A DNA stretch of 64,000 nucleotides from Burhinus oedicnemus (GCA_008921705.1 VFFE01007101.1:1541817-1605816); one strand, 5' to 3'; counted from the first letter of the stretch, positions 25,799-41,659 are shown. Program-made: numbers and translations. Notes: generated from the letters alone by a model not told the origin.

Positions 25799-28700
25799 AA
25801 AAATACACTTTGAAGCAACAACCAATATGAGGGAGAAAAGGCTACTAAAATGACAGAAATATGGTTTGAGCATAGATGCTGGAAGACATGCAATATTTGC
25901 CATGTTTACAATACTGCTGTGAAATCAGCTATTTGGTTTTACATGTGTATATCCACGATCTCTATTATTAAAAGCACTAGTGCATCAGTCATTCAGTCAT
26001 TTGAATTTATACTGTTGTAGTGAAAACAAAATCAAACCAATTATGAAAATAATTTCAGAAATCCATCAATTTTTCATAATTCTGAAAGTAAAAGCCATGT
26101 TTAGCAGTTAGAAAGGACATTTGAGATAAAACTCTGCCAAGATCACCTTCTGTAAGATTATCCGCTTTTTGGTAAAAATGTAAAATGGATGATTTGTACT
26201 TCAAAGAGCAACAGGTCATTTAACAATGTGCAACAGTTGATCCTTGGGCCACCAAACAGCCACCAGCACAAACACTTCACTCACAGCAAACGCTTAGCAT
26301 CAATACAGACCCTGGAGGCGCCTTCCAATAGGACTCCAAGCAAGGTGACAGATAAAATAAATTAAATAATTATTTTCTGAGAGCCTTTGTCAAATGTCTA
26401 CATAAAATGCATTTTGGATGTACCGATAGGCACTAATTGCCACTTAGCTTTCAGATTCAGGAATGTGACCCAGTTTATTGACTGCAAAGATTTGGAGAGA
26501 GAAGGCAATTCAAACTTCTCTATAAATCTCTGCGAACGTCAGTAACGTACTAGTTTTGTGACGAGAAAAAAAGGAGGAAAGCTAATAACAGGGAATTTTA
26601 TTTTTTTTTTAAAGCAATACTGTAACAAATTTCCTTGGGAAAAGTTATAAACTGCTGGGCTTCTCTCAGTCCTTTCCCAGGCTAGGGAACATGCTTCAGT
26701 ATGACTTACACAAAATAATGTTCTCTAAACCACGTCTCACTATGCCAGAAAGACAAAAAACAGCGTGTTGAAAATCACTTTGAAGTATCCTTCAGTAACC
26801 CAACATACGAATTCATATTCATGCAGCCTTACAGCAATAAAATCACTTCCATGCTAATGACATAATTGTTTCTTCTATCACTCTGTCTACAAAAGAAGAC
26901 TAGATAAAGTCAAAGGCAGTGGCCTCTGGCTGATTATGTGTTTTGACAAATTAGATGATTAACTGGAACCTCAAACTCAAGCTTCGTGTTCTCAGTAGAC
27001 CTAAAAGAAGAGAAGATAAGACTTGCTTTTGAAAGGACACGGATCCACAGGGACCCCAGCCCAGACTGAGAAAGCCACTTGTACCGAATCAAACAGCGGC
27101 TGGCATATGCACAGGCTAATTTTAATATAGAATTATAGTTGTCACTTTAAATAATGGACATAGTATATGGTAATATATGCAAAATGCTTTGCAACATGTT
27201 CAAGTAGAGATGGAGAAACTAAGTTATCAATGACAGTTTTACCACATAATATACCAGTCTAACACTTAATAACACCAAAAATGAAATCCAGAGCACATCA
27301 GAAATATTAGTGGAGCAATGACAGTATTTTTGTATTTATGAAGCCATTTAAATTCACATATATTCAAACCACGACCTCAGTGGTTGCCTAGGGATGAAAC
27401 AGAGAAGACTGAATAGCAACAGGCACAAGGTCCACCTGTGTTACTCAAGTTGTTCTAATGAGCTCGGTTAAAAAACTCACATGTGGTGACCTGAACTTGC
27501 TTCAGTACAGCATGTTTAAAACCTGCTCTCCACATAGTAAATGAAAAAACATTATCAGATGAAACCTGGGTATTGTCTATCCTTTCAGCTAGTACAGGTC
27601 AACAAAGCTGGGCCAGAACTGTTACTTAAAACTTTTCCAATTTGTGCTGTGACTGAAAATCCTGTTACGGAAAAGTGTACTGCCATCATGTTACAAGTAA
27701 ACACAATCTAGAAAAATAGCTTTCTGTTTAAAACTTGAATCAGGGAAGCAAACACCTTCAAGAAATCTCAGAAAAATTAAACCCTCTTGGGGCATTTGAA
27801 ATTATTTTACCCAAAGACATCAGCCAGATCTGCTTCGTGAATGAGGCCAGCTTCTCAAAGCTCAAATAGCATTAACCTCAATAGAAGCTCAACTTTAGCA
27901 AACAAAACAAGTAATTTAAAAGACACGGGTGAATAAGGATTAAGATGTGTTAGCGTTCAGGCATTTCCAAACATATTAAATGTAGATTAAGAAATACTTA
28001 AAATATTAACTGTCTGAAGTATTAAAGTGGAAAGATTTTCAGCAGTTCAAATGTCAACCAAATACTTAGGCAGATCTGCATTTCTCCAGTTTCCACAACA
28101 AATAGCATGTTTTGAAACCAACTTGATGTTTGAATGGCTCCTTGCCATTTTTCAGAGCCGAAGAATTCCAGTATTGTATCTGGGTAATGAACCGCGCTCT
28201 GAAATGACTTCTTACAGTCATCACCACAGCCAGCTACATCACCTTTAGTAGAAAGCAAAATAAAAATCACACACAATGCTCACATAGCATCACTACGAGT
28301 ATTCCCTCATTCACAGAATCAGGAAAAAGTTAGTTTCAAATCAAGGTATTGATTATTTCAAAATTCAATTCCCCGGTCAAAAGCTGTATCAAGAAAATAA
28401 TCCATTAAAGGGCACTTGTCAGTTAAACAAGTGAGCATAATCTTTATTTTAAGTTACTTTGATATTAGAGATCACAAAACTAGAACTGCACTTTAAGTAC
28501 CCATGGTAACAGAGTAGGAAGAAAAACAGCCATATATAAAATTGGTGATAAACTTTGTAGATCAATCTCCTGCATCACTACATGGCTACGCCTTTAGTTT
28601 ATGAGAGACCAAAACAGCTGCCAGAAAATACATACAGAGGCATTTTGAATTTTTGCTGCTTAAACCTAAGCTACACATTTCCCTGGAATTCAAAGGATCA

Positions 28701-31700
28701 GAATGAGGCTGCAATGAGCACCTACTAGAACATCCACCACCAATCACTAGAATTTTCTTACAGAAAGCCAACAGAAGCAACCTCCTCGATACTCAGGGTT
28801 CACTAGCAAAACTGTAACACTGACTCTTCTTAGAAGAGTGTTTTACAGTGTTTTACAAGAGTGCAAAAAGAACTGAAAGTACTTTTATATCCAGAATATA
28901 TATTATTAATGGTCTAAGTTGCTATACAGGTGTTCAGAGATTTTGTGACCTCAAGGGATCAATACCTAAGAGATGTCTGCATTCACTTTCCTTTCTGAAA
29001 GTCCCCAAAGCTTCTCCTTTTCCATCATGCTGCAAGAACAAGCATATTTTGATACTCTAAGATACTTCCACGTTGAAATATTTTTCTTAACAAGCTATTG
29101 TCTTAGTTAGTTTTGTCTATTATTTGGAGGTTATCTAGAAGACACATTAAGGATTTTTTTTAGTGAAGCAGAAAAAAAAATATGGTTTTAGATTACATAT
29201 TATTTCTTACTATAAAACCAGTACCTGCTCATTACTGCACTTCCCATAAAAACAGTTTTCATAGTTGACACGGAAAGCCGCTAACATCTAATCTCACGTG
29301 GAAATGAAATGCTAGGATTTTATTCTGCACAAAATACCCACATCCCTTCCTTAAACATGGTGGGTGAGAAGGCAGGACCGAGACACGGAAGGTCCTGCTT
29401 TGCCCTGCGGCTGGCTCTGGCAATAAGGTAAGGCTTTGCATCAGCAGCTTTTCCGCTGGCCTCTATCTACAAAGCTCTCGCTCAGCATCAATACAACGTC
29501 CCAGTGTGTTAAATGATTACACAGCTACTTGCTAAATTCAAAATTATTTTAGTTCGCATCCTCATGCTTTCTTTGCAATCTCAGATGTAAGAAAAGACAA
29601 ACTCTCCAGGTACACGAGGTCGATCAACACGTACTTTCCCCCAGTGCCGTCTTGTGAAAACATTACAAAAATCTTTACCTATTTATAGACAGTACTTCTG
29701 TATGCACCTATAAACAACTATAGCTTTACTTAAAAATCCAAAGCTTCCAATCTCTCAGAACTGCAAGTGACAGAAAGAGAAAACTATTTATTTTCTAGAT
29801 AGGTACTGAATAATTTCCATTTTCCCCTATACACAGGTCACATTTTACAAGGCTTCCCAAAGCCATATTTTCTTTACAAACAGTGATATCTTTTAGAACT
29901 GCAAAACTTATAATAAACCAACATCAATCAACTTGCCTTTTATGAGGAAAACGTTTCTAAGTAAATGCACCCAAGTACCTCATAGTGTCAAAGATATCAA
30001 TGAAGAAAAGTATTTAAAAACCCTAGAAGATTATGTCCATCACACCAAGCAGCAATTAAACATTTTAAACAGGCAGCCCGATGGCTGGTTTCAGTCAGCC
30101 CATTTCCACTGGCATGTATTTAATCAGCGGAGTTACCCCAGACAAGTAACTACCCCATTTTCTTAAGAGATGGGCAATGATGGAGCGGGATGGCTACCAC
30201 TGGTGACCACCAGGGTTTAGCAATTCCTTAAGGCTGGGGGTGGCAGGGCTCAGCCCCGCTCCCAGGGCCAGCGGGACCATCGGAGCACTGCTGGAAGACT
30301 CAGCAGGACCCGCCAGACATTCCTGCAGCCTCAGCCGCGCTCCTCTGGCCAGGCTCTCAACCACCACCCCGACACCCAGCCGCCCCGCAGAGCCTGCCAT
30401 CCCCACACCAGTAGCCTCGGGCACGTAAAATCGCTTTTGGTAGTGCCTAGCTGGCCAGCCAAAAATCAGAGAGGTAGAGTTTTACCGGAGAGGAAGGGGA
30501 AGAAAATGCTCTCACTGCCACAAAGCAAAATGCCCCTCTGACCCCTCAGAATTTTAGTTTATTTATCTCCTCTGCAGTAGAGGCCTCCAGCCACCGTCAC
30601 ACTCTGGCTGGGGTTCTTCATTTTTAGTTTGTAAATCTGCTCCTTCCTCAATGGTCAGAGGATTTTCCCAGGAGTTTGCTGGCCAGCCATCAAATGGCCA
30701 CACTGAAGGACAATGCCACGCTTTCACCTACTTAACCATACCCCCAAACGCCCATCCCCTCTACGCTTGTATTTTCTTTCCTCCACATCCTCTCTTTCTC
30801 TAGTTCTCCAGAGCACACTGCTTTTTCATCAATATTTTTACATTGCTGAAACCAACAAGTTTTCACCAATTCTCATACATGTGTTTTGGTGACGGTTCTC
30901 CTAAGCAAACCTGGTTTGACCTTGAAGTCAATGATTATGGTCAAAGCCGTTTGAGTAAGGTCTGAGTATTGTCCTAGACAGCACAGAAGAGGACAAACCT
31001 GGGATGTGAGAGCTGACATTAAGATCTCAGAAGAGGTTTGAGCATGGTGGCTGCTTGGGAGCATAGTAACAACAGCTGGATCCATAACTACAGAGAGTAG
31101 ACAGAGCCCCTTCCATTACTTTACATATAGAGAATGAGAAAAGGTGTCATAAATTTACACAAATTGCTCTAATATTACGATGTGAGTACTCAAATACTTA
31201 TTTCTGCCTCAGCGATCTATGGGAAATGTGCAGTTTGAGCTGGTAATACAACCACACGTTAATGACTCCCTGAACCAGCCCCAACTTCGAAATGATGTGC
31301 CCTGAAACCTCATTGCAGAGCGAAATGAAGACATTAGCCATGCTAACCTCAAGAAATAATCTCATACTCAATGCTTGTTTTTATACAACATACTGCCGTA
31401 GTACTTACTGCCCTTTTTATGCTCTTCCGTACACAGGAGGCACAGAAAGTTGTTTTTATTTTAAACCAGTGGAAGTTTGAGAGCTTTTCTGACAGTTTGG
31501 GGTTTCTTTTTAATTTGATTTTTAAAAGGAATTAAAAATCTAGATCACAACATCCAACATGAAGCAACGGTGAAAGTCAGCGCCAGGCTTGCTTATTCTC
31601 AGAAATAAAGTTGAGCAGTTTTAGGACCTCGTCTTTTGAGCAGAGATTGCATTCTAGCATATCAGATGCTGCAGTAATGGGATTCTGTAAATCTGCAATG

Positions 31701-34700
31701 CATTCATATTGTGTACATAAAGAAACCTCTTGATGTTTTACTTAGTTTAATGCTCTTTTTCATCATATGTACCCACCCATGCCCCCCTGCTTTCAACAGC
31801 TAATAACCAATACATCTGATGAAAATTAATTGTCTTGACAGATTGCATGAAAACTATAAAGGTCCAAAGGAAAAATGCTGTGGCAGCATTTTCTTTCTCT
31901 GTAGGACAGTAGCTATGGAAACTATCTTTAGAGGCCAACTGGCCTTCATCCCAGTACAACACAAAAAAAATCAAATAATTTCAGTGGGTTAGTCAGTGGC
32001 ACCAGTCTTAATTGTCAACCTCTACAACACTGCCGCATGTTAGCTACACTCAACTATTCATTGATTTTGTTGGGAGCAAATGACGTTATATGTCATTATA
32101 GATCATAGCATCATATAATACAACATTGTAGTACTATTACAGACTTAGATCATACATAGCCTTATGAACTGTGCTCATATTAATAATTATTATGATAACC
32201 TGTCACAAAGAACCTATAAAACATGTAGAACTAGACAGGTATCTAAAATACCAATGTGCAAAATAGCCATTTTCTTAATAGAAAATATTTTGTTCATTAC
32301 TATGATAGAAACAATTTAGTCTTATCGTAAGGTAAATACTTGCAGCCAAAGAGGAAATCTCTAATCTTATTTAACCGTCACATTTCACTAACTGAAACTC
32401 CTATCCTTTTGGAAGGGTTTTATCCCATATAGCTAGCCTGAATAAAAGCTGTGATTTGTAACACGGTCTGACAAAATCATCATTTTTCATGAATGCTGAG
32501 AGATTATGAAGGGGTTTTCCCTCAAAAAGTAAGACACAAATGAGTCAGAGGCTGACTATTGCAAATGCATGTGGCAACGTCCATGGCCAGCCACAGAAGA
32601 GTTCCTGTAGAACAGCAATCACAGGTCATTAATGAGGCTCTCACACTTTTGAAGAAAGATGTCTTTCATCCACAACGGTATTCAAAAAGCTGTGAAAGAT
32701 TTCAGTCATTAAGAAACCTATCTATAAGGAAGGAAGCCAGAGTATACAGGTACCTCAAGTATACATACATTTCCATCTTTGCAGAGGTTGGTATTTCACT
32801 TAACCATACCATTTTGTGACACTGTGGCACTCTGACACCTTTCTACAGTTTTTCTGGAAAACTTCTGCCCACACCAGCAATTCTTATTTAAATGACTAAT
32901 GGGGACGACCCAGGCAGGACAGAATTATACCAATCAGGTTTAAGTTCAATCAAGACCCAAATCCTCCCGGTGCCACATGACACGAGCTGGGTGCAGGTCT
33001 ACTGGGGGCTACGGACATGCAACACCTTGAAGGATCTGGCTTGAAACATTGGTGCTTTGAAGTGCACTACAAAAACCAAACATGAGTGTATGATTTGCAG
33101 GCTCGCGTACCAAGAGAGGCACTGGGCTGGCTGTTAGACGATTAGCCAGGTAACCACTGAGCATCTACAAATCAATTATGGTAGGATTCAAAAAAGTCTA
33201 CGCCTATTGGCAGAAAATAACTAAAAAGCAAAGTGTGTGCCTGAAATACAGGATACCTACGAAACCTTAAAATTTAATTTAGCTCAAAGATTACAACCAC
33301 CATTATTCATGGACGTCTAGATCTCCATCCCACTGCTTCCACAGAAAAGTTACGCTTCATCTCCTCCTTACCTCAAGAGGATCTGCTTGTAAGTGCTTAG
33401 ACACACACAGGCTGGCTTCGCAGCAAGCCTGTGTTGGTGTGGCTCCATTTTGCCCGCTGGAGATACACTTCTATAAATCAACTACTACACTGGCCAACTC
33501 ATGTTAAATTGAAGCCAAGCATGCTATTTTCAGGCCATTAAACCAATAAGGATTATTATAAGTACCAAAGCAGGTCTAGACCACATTCCTTGCTGCATTT
33601 TCTCTCGCTCACAACTATCAAATTATGACCCCTGCAGGTCCCTCGTCAGGGTGGTACACCCATCCCTTTGGGGTGGACGGGGAGAGGTGCCACAGCCTCC
33701 CAGGGGCAGCCCCGGAGAAAGCCCACACAGTATTTTCTGGCCACCCCAGCCTGTCTCCTTGTAACCTTAGCCACAACCTTCACCAATATTTCAGGTGCTG
33801 TATGATTTTCCACAGATGAAAGCTTTTTTTCTCTTACTAGAGGAAAGATCTTTCAGCTGTATTTATTAAAGATCTAGCAACGAATGTCCATTCCTTCTTT
33901 TTAATAAATTAGCACCGTGTCGAGCAGCTTTCTCTATAAAGCAGCGGATGCAGTCTCTCAGAAATATGTATTTAGTTGCACCACATATTAGACAGTCAAA
34001 GAAATAAATTCAGACCTTCAATGCAGTCTTAATCCAAATTGTTTCACTGGTTGACTGCTTGTCTCACCATATGGAAAAGCAGCTTTCACATTTCCATCCC
34101 AGACCTCACTGATGGGATATTTTGTAGCATCAGTTTAAAAAACCAAAAAGGGGCAAGTTTTCTGAAGGCAGAGAGAAATTCACTACTGATCCAAATGGGA
34201 AGAGGGCGCAGACACCCAGCTGTAGAGCCATGATTTCATCCTCTCATGTAGGAGCTCTGCATCTGAAATACTGACTGGAGGGACAGGAGGGAAGAGGGCC
34301 ATGCCGTGCTTAGGTCCCCTCGGTGCCATCAATAAATCCATGCCTGACTGGAACTATGGGTTATATTTTAGATCTAACAATAGTTCTCATTAATTTACCT
34401 GTTACCTTTAAATAGATTTATCAGTGTAAGATTGCAGCAAACCACACCAGAACTCTTTATTACATGCCTGGTACTGAGGTTTGATCCAGCTACTGCTAAA
34501 CAAACCAAGTATGTTTCAAACAACTTGGATCTGACTCAAAAATATGCGGTCCATGCTGCCATCATAAAAAAGAGGAGATAACAGAACCGAAAGGACAGAC
34601 AATAGGGCTTATGTGCCAAAAGCCTGGCTTCTTTTCCCATGTTAATCTCCTAAGAGACACCCATGACTGAAAACCTTCTCTTGCTTACCGTCCTTAAGAC

Positions 34701-37700
34701 TCACAGCTACACCACTGCCGAGTGAAGATGTTAAGGAGATTAATCCAGACTCCAATAATATTTATCTAAGTATTGCTATAAATATCTTTCTTAGAAAAGC
34801 CTTTACATGACAAGGGAGAGATAAACTCACACATTGATACATCCCAACCTATCCAGCCTTCACCCTAGCACAAAACCGAAAATCAGCCCACAAAATGCAC
34901 AATAAATACCCAAGCATGTTTTCATTACTCTATGAAGTAAATTCACCAGGGACCATTGCCATCATTTCCTCTATGTTAAGTGCATACTACACCAATGAGT
35001 TACAGCATTAGCTCTTATCAAAAATATTTGTAACTAGCTATGAAAAATTTGATCCTTTCTTTGCTGCAAGTATCTCCACCCCAGAAAACAAGTCCCAGTA
35101 AAATAAAAGATTTCTAACATTTGTTAATACCACCCTTGCTCTCCTCCAGTTTCACAGCTTGGTTTCCTCCCTCACTGAAATACATGCCGTTGCAGATCCC
35201 AGTATCTCTCTCCGCTCCTGCCTTCACACTTCATAACATCTGTAACAGAAATCTCAAGACCTGACAGACTGTTCCACTGCAATTTTTTTATTCCTTTAGT
35301 TCTGACGCTTTCCTAACACAGCTTTTCAAACTTAATAGAATATCCCTTTGCAGTTAAGTACTTTCTACCTTTGATTAATTCCTGCAAACCTGCGGTTCTC
35401 TTCCTGAACACAACTTCACCGTTTTCTTCCAAGAGGAAGTAAAACAAAATCCAACAATTTCTTCCTTCTCACCTGCCAAGATGGTGTTGATCTCCCAGTC
35501 CCTCCTCTCACCCGTTCACATCGTCTGCCTTACTCTTCCTTAGGGTTCTGCCACCCCTGGTTCCTGTTCCTTGCCGTGCCGGTCTATTACAGCCTTTTCT
35601 GGCTTAAAAAACAACAGTCATCCTTGGTCCTACTTCATCCTCTGGGATCACCGAACACGGTCTAGACTGCCACTCATCCTCGCCCATTTTCACCCATGTC
35701 TTTCCTAGCAAAATACCAGAACCAGTGTTCAACCTTCTGTGAGGCTGGACTCTTCAGGAACCAACTTCTAGCTCCTTGTCAGGGAACCATGAAGCCCTAC
35801 AAATCCTAGCTCAAACCACAAGCTCCTTTACAGGGAGTCTGAAGCTGGAAACCTTGGGATGTTTTGGGACTTTCTGGTTTTCACACAGGGAGCCTGGACA
35901 GAGGCAGTCCACGTTCACAAGTTAGGAGACACCAGCATTTGCAGGCTCCTTTTACCTAATAGTCTGACATGGATCTGTGAGACACAATGCCAGCCATGGA
36001 GAGCTGTAGCAGTTTTGAAATAGCTCTTCAAACACCTGATCTTGTGAGAATATCGGACTTTGAGAACAAATAGAAGTCTTGATTTCAAAAGAAATCTACT
36101 CCTGCTCTCTGACCAATGTTGCCTCATTTTTCCTTGTACTCTGCAGTCTATTTCTCTGATCATTTGCTTTCATATGTACCTTGTGAGGTTATTGGGTCAC
36201 ATGCTTTCTGATCATATTTCAATCAACTAGGTGCATTTGCACTGGTAATTGAATGTGCTGAGGGGTACTTTTTAGGTGAAAACTTGTCTTGCATCAACAT
36301 TTAAGGTCTTGAGCATACCATTCATAAGCTTGTAGATTCCCTCCTGCAGTTGTGCACCAGGACAACAACCAGAGTACTCCAGGTGTAACGTAGACACAAG
36401 GTCCCCAGCAGTTGACCTGACCCCCCGGTGCATGCCCAGGACCAGCAGCTGGTGCAACCTTTATGGCCAACTGGGAGACAAAGTGGAGGGGTGGTCCTGG
36501 ACCCACAAAGGATCACAGCAAATAATCAAGTTATTTCCTTATTTGTGCCATGCCAATCAATAATACTGATGCATCTATTGAGTCTTTGGCTAGGCCTCTA
36601 CTTCAGTGCCAAAGCAAATGTAAATATACTCCTTTTAACAAGAGAAAGCGTTAAAAAAAAAATCAACCCATAGCAGCACATTACAATACTGTAATGATAT
36701 GTAATTATAATACTGATACAAGCTATAGCAGTAGTAGTAAAGCCAACGTTACACAGGAACAAACCTGCAGTAAAACACACAGCGAATTGTTTCTACATCA
36801 TGAACAACAAATACCCATCTAAGGTTTAGATACCAGAGGCATCCCCAGCAGTCCCCTGTATTACCATATGTGCTATTTACACGAAAAAAAAAAATTTTAT
36901 ATGTAGTAAATAATTTGAAAGTTGGCATGTCAGATTGCCATTAGCACCAACAGGAACGATTGTGGCTCCATCTTATTTTCAGTAGCCACCAGGAATCGCT
37001 TTACTGCAGAAGTCAGGAAGGCCAAGACGTTCCTACAGATCTTGAGTATGGCTCAATTGGTAGCTTTGGACTTCATCCAAAGTCAACAAAAAGATGCATT
37101 TATGGCACTGGCTTTGGCCTACACTCACCACTCACTGCATTTTACACAGTTATGTTTTTATTCAGGATATAGCTGCCCTTCAGGATGCAGTAAGTCAGCA
37201 GGGTCATCATTTTACTAACTGCAAGTTGGCTTTTATACTGAGACTAGGAACACAGGATGGAACGCAGACATACACAGTGGGCATGGAGAAGAGGTACAGG
37301 GGCAATTAATTCAAAGAATGAGAAAGAGAAAGAAAGAGCAAAAGAGTTCTGTAAAGGTCAACTTCTATTACCACAGAAATGACTGTGCTTATGGCGATGA
37401 AACCTGGAATTATTCTAAAAGCTTAAAGCATATAGCTCATCTTCAGAAAAAAAGAACCGCTGAGAATAAGGAAGTGGTATAGTCAGTCACAAGTAATTTA
37501 TTACTAGCAAATATACAATGGGATAAAATTTTGGCTTCCTGTAGTGGCTTAGACCAACAACATGGGCAAAATCTTGGCACAGAGGAGAACTGAAAAGTCT
37601 AAAGGATTCAAGTGAACATAATGAGGGAGCAGCTGCATTGTCTATTTAGAACAACACAGGCCACCAGGAGCCAAGAGTCTATTTAAAGGGGTTTATACAC

Positions 37701-39000
37701 AATGCAAGGAAAGTTATTAGAAGATGGAACAAAGATGTACATGGAAAGCAACTGGTAAATGTTTGGCTCAGATACTCAGAACCACATGGATTTAAGTGAA
37801 ATCCTAAGAAGAGAGATGGGGAAAAGAAGAATGTTTCTTTTTGTTCTTTCACAGCACACAGCAGTGTTGAAAACTTGGTTTCTGTGATGTATCAAACTTT
37901 TTTTCCCACGTCTCGGTTTTTCCTTCCTGATCTTACTTGCATTCTGATTATTCTGAGGAATAATTTATGTTTCAGATGTGAACTGTCAGTGCACACACCA
38001 CAGCAAAAGAGGTAGAAGTACTTGACTCTCCTTTACAAGCCATTAATTTCTATACTTTAAAGATTCTCTCCTTCTTAAAAAAAAAATTCCCATTTTCATT
38101 TCAAGGGATCAGTATAGAAGAAAAATAAATTCTCAAAGAACTAGAGAACTCCAGGGTCTCTGACTTTTAGAAGAATTTTGCATATGAGTCTTGCTGGCAG
38201 AACACACAGTTCTTCTGTTAATGTTTAAATCATTTGAATATATTTTTAAACAAAAAAAGAAATTGCCTGATCGGTGTTTTTATTGCATCCACATCAGCTT
38301 GGGTCTATATCCATCACCTAATATCCTAATACTATTAATTCTTTGGTCACTCCTAGGAGTTTCCATTACACAATGTAAATTAGATCTAAATATCAAAGAG
38401 TTAGAAACAATAAACAGAATTTTGCTGGAGTAATCCCTCCAGACCTTCGTCAGAATGAAAGCATAAATGCAAAACCTACCAGGCTTCTGGTTGATGTTTT
38501 TACATGAATGTTATTAAAATGGCCTTTTCATCATCTGATTTCTGAGCAGTGGCAATTCTGCATTAGTGCTCTGACAACCTCAACTTCACCACGGGGCAAT
38601 TTCAGGTGGAAAAAGTGGCCTCGAGCCTCCATGGAAACATAAGCCAAAAGCAGAAACACAATTCCCGCTGCTTAAATACCAGTCCCAAGCCAGCTCCATC
38701 ACACTATGCAATTACACTCTAACTAAGTAACCAAACAAACAGCAGCTACCTACTATAATTCCCGAGAACAGGAGAAAAGCAAAAGGGGTTTGGGTAGGTT
38801 TGGGTTTTTTTGCACAGCACCTCTTTACAAGCTTTAATCCCATGAACACAACTACAGACGTGCTTGACTTGCCACACAGAGCAGCCTATCTATTTCAATG
38901 CTGTAACTCTAAGGCTAAGCAGGTGTCTAACTGGTTGCAAAATCAGGGTCTTAAATGGAAAATTAATCAGTATAAGAAGTGGATTTACACACAACACCTG
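25799..39000. other. long non-coding stretch, nothing firmly recognised
   Basis: About 13 kb of AT-rich DNA with no exon that has paired splice signals and a recognisable protein, no RNA gene, and no clear young repeat. A CR1-like phrase (AGTACTCCAGGTGTAAC near 36,371) could be a remnant of an old LINE but is too short to call. The locally GC-rich piece at 30,190-30,430 opens frames on both strands, again by composition. Consistent with a large intron or an intergenic desert. Confidence 0.4.
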
Positions 39001-39017
39001 GCTGCTGCTGCTGCTGC
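39001..39017. repeat. (GCT)n trinucleotide repeat
   Basis: Five to six GCT/CTG units. The run encodes a short alanine stretch in one plus frame, but that frame has no other support. Confidence 0.8.
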
Positions 39018-41129
39018 ACTTATCTGTGTAGGGATTTATCTGGTGCAGTCAAGCAGTAGTGTAGCAGTAACGCTCTACAATAGTTGTAACTAACCCTACA
39101 TACAAGTTAACTATTAATAATTATTACAGAAAAGGAGGTTCTTTGTGTAAGAAAGGAGGAGGCACCAAATAGCTACGAAGCATACATTTATACTGCACTC
39201 CAGCATGAAAAATTTGTCAGTAAGTGTGTGCTACATGCAATTAACAGCAAAGATGCAGATCAGAAAAAGCTGAAGCTTTTTCCTTTCCTAGGAAACTCTC
39301 TCAAAACACCAAGGTACAAAGAGACCTGATTGAAAAAAAAAAAAAGTACAACATATAATAGGATATAATAGCTAAAGGACATAGCGTTCCCATCCGCAAT
39401 GTTCAGTGAAAGAGGAATCTACACGAGAGATGCCAAAACCATCCTGAAGTTTTGATCTTTTCCATTTTTCCATCAGAGCCCTGCACTGCACTTCTAATCC
39501 ATGCTTAATGATCAGCACACCACCGCGCTGGGGGGGACGTACCATATGGCTCACTTTAACCGCGTAAATTGTACGCTGTGACATGAATGGAACCGCTCCA
39601 TGTAGACAGTCAATCACCAGCTTCCAGGATTTGGTGGAATGGGGATTACACCGCACACTGGAGCCACTCTGGGAACAAGCGGGGCTTCAGAGAGGGACAG
39701 CACAAAGTCAGGCTCAGGCTCCTGTCCCGCACCTCTGAAATCTGCTGGGTCACAGCAAGTTCTGGGAGCGCTTTAACCTGGATGACTCAAAATTATTTTT
39801 GAGTATTTTAACGCCACGGCAATCTAATAATGGACTTTTTCATACTGTTTTCCTGCAGAGCATAGTAATTTTCAAGTTTTAAAAGGAAGACATAAATCTG
39901 CAACAGCAGGGACTTGATGACATTTTTATTCTTGCTACTGGCAAACCTCATCTAATGCCAGTGACATTAATCCCACTGGCAAAAGGAACTAAGTCTTGGT
40001 AAATGCAGCTAAGGGTACTGGTCGCCTTATCCTGAAAGGGAATACTGTATTTAGCTTACATGATCTGTTTCCTCTTTTAACAAGAAATGGGAAAACATCT
40101 TCAGTATTCATGGAAAAAAAAAAAAGTCTTTTTGGTTCATCACCAATGACCAGCATCAAAATTCACAGAAAAAAAAATCCTTGGCGTTCTGATTACTGCC
40201 TAGTTATTCACCAACCACATTTAAAAATCTAGCCTGCCCATTCCAGCATTTCAGTGCAATTTTTATTGACCTACTAACCTGTAACTCTGGGAAGCCTGGA
40301 GCTAAGAATGCAATAATGGCTAGCGAATACAAGTCTCCAAACAGAGTGTAATAACCTTAAGTAAACTACTGCCAAGCAAAAGTCCTGCAGATCAAACAGT
40401 TCCCACGAAGCCTTATGCTATTAACTCGCAAAAAAGTCCCATGATATCTCCATAGTCGTGCACGCTAACAGAGCACTGCGCTTCTGTTTACTTACATAGC
40501 TTATCTGCAATCCAGTAATGTATACAGTCCATCCCTCCGATGTAAATCGCTTGTCTATTGAACGTTACTTCACTTGTTAAAAACTTTGCTAGCTTTCTAA
40601 TGATAAACAAGGGGTTTTTCTGGACTATCAATTTTTAAGGGATGTAAAAATTTACAGTGGATGTTTATAAACCATCTCAATTCGGGAGTCAATTTTATAT
40701 CATTATGCGGAGCAAAAGAATTGCAAATACGTAAAAGTTAGCAACAATGTGGTATTTATGTGGCTCTGCTTTTTTCCTAAAGGAAAACGCAAGGCCCGGT
40801 CACACTTTTTCTGCCTTATTTCAGTCATTTTCTAGGTAAACCCACCTCAGCAGACGGACAGAGGATCTAACACCCTACTAGAGCCACCAGAAGCCACAGC
40901 GGACAGCCTGGTCGGACAGCAGCGGGTCACCCAGCACTCCGCACTGACTTGACACCCTATCGCTTTGTGTATTTTAACTCCAACTCATCACAAAAAGAAC
41001 CCTTTTCAACCCACTGTACTTCTTCCACCAGTACAGCCTCTTCCCGCTGATCTGTGCAATGCGCAGGAGTCAACCTTTCAACAAACCGGCATAAAAAATA
41101 AAAAAGAAATAAAGCTCGGGTGCTCCTGC
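39018..41129. other. non-coding flank of the CpG island
   Basis: AT-rich until about 40.8 kb, after which GC gradually rises towards the island. No gene or repeat was recognised. If a minus-strand transcript starts in the island, this is the beginning of its first intron. Confidence 0.4.
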
Positions 41130-41659
41130 CGGAGTCGCAGCACAAGAAGAAAATCTGCTGCCTCTGAAGCAACAGGGCTCGAACGCAGACTCCGCCGGTT
41201 TCCCTCCCCGCGGGGGGAAAAAAGAAGCAAAAAAAGCGCATTGCCCTTTTTCCCGCCCCCGGCTGAGGGGGGTGGGGAGGGCAGAGCCCCCGCGGCCGGG
41301 CCGGGCTCGCCCAGGGGCGGTGCGGGGGTTCCGGGCCGGGCCGTGGCCGCCCCAGGGACGCCGCTCTCCGCGGCCGCCGGGTTTCGGCGCTCCGTCGGCC
41401 CGCGGCGGCCGGGCTCCCAGCCTTCCTCCCGCAGGGCGCTGCGCGGCCGGCGGGGCGGGGAGGAGGCCGGGCCGGCGGCGGAGAGCGGCGGCAGGTGCCT
41501 CCCCCCCGCGGGCCGCGCCCGTCTCCGCGCAGCCCCGCGCCCCCCGGGCGGGCGGGGGAGCGGCGGGCGCCGGCGGGGCCGGCGAGGGGGAGGAGACGGC
41601 GGCTGGTGGCGGGGCGGGCAGGTGAGGGGAGGCGAGGCGAGGCGCGGCCGGCTCCTTAC

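Noticed and set aside
36340..36430. CR1-like fragment (AGTACTCCAGGTGTAAC)
   Set aside because: Resemblance is limited to about 17 bp, and the adjacent sequence does not follow the CR1 order.
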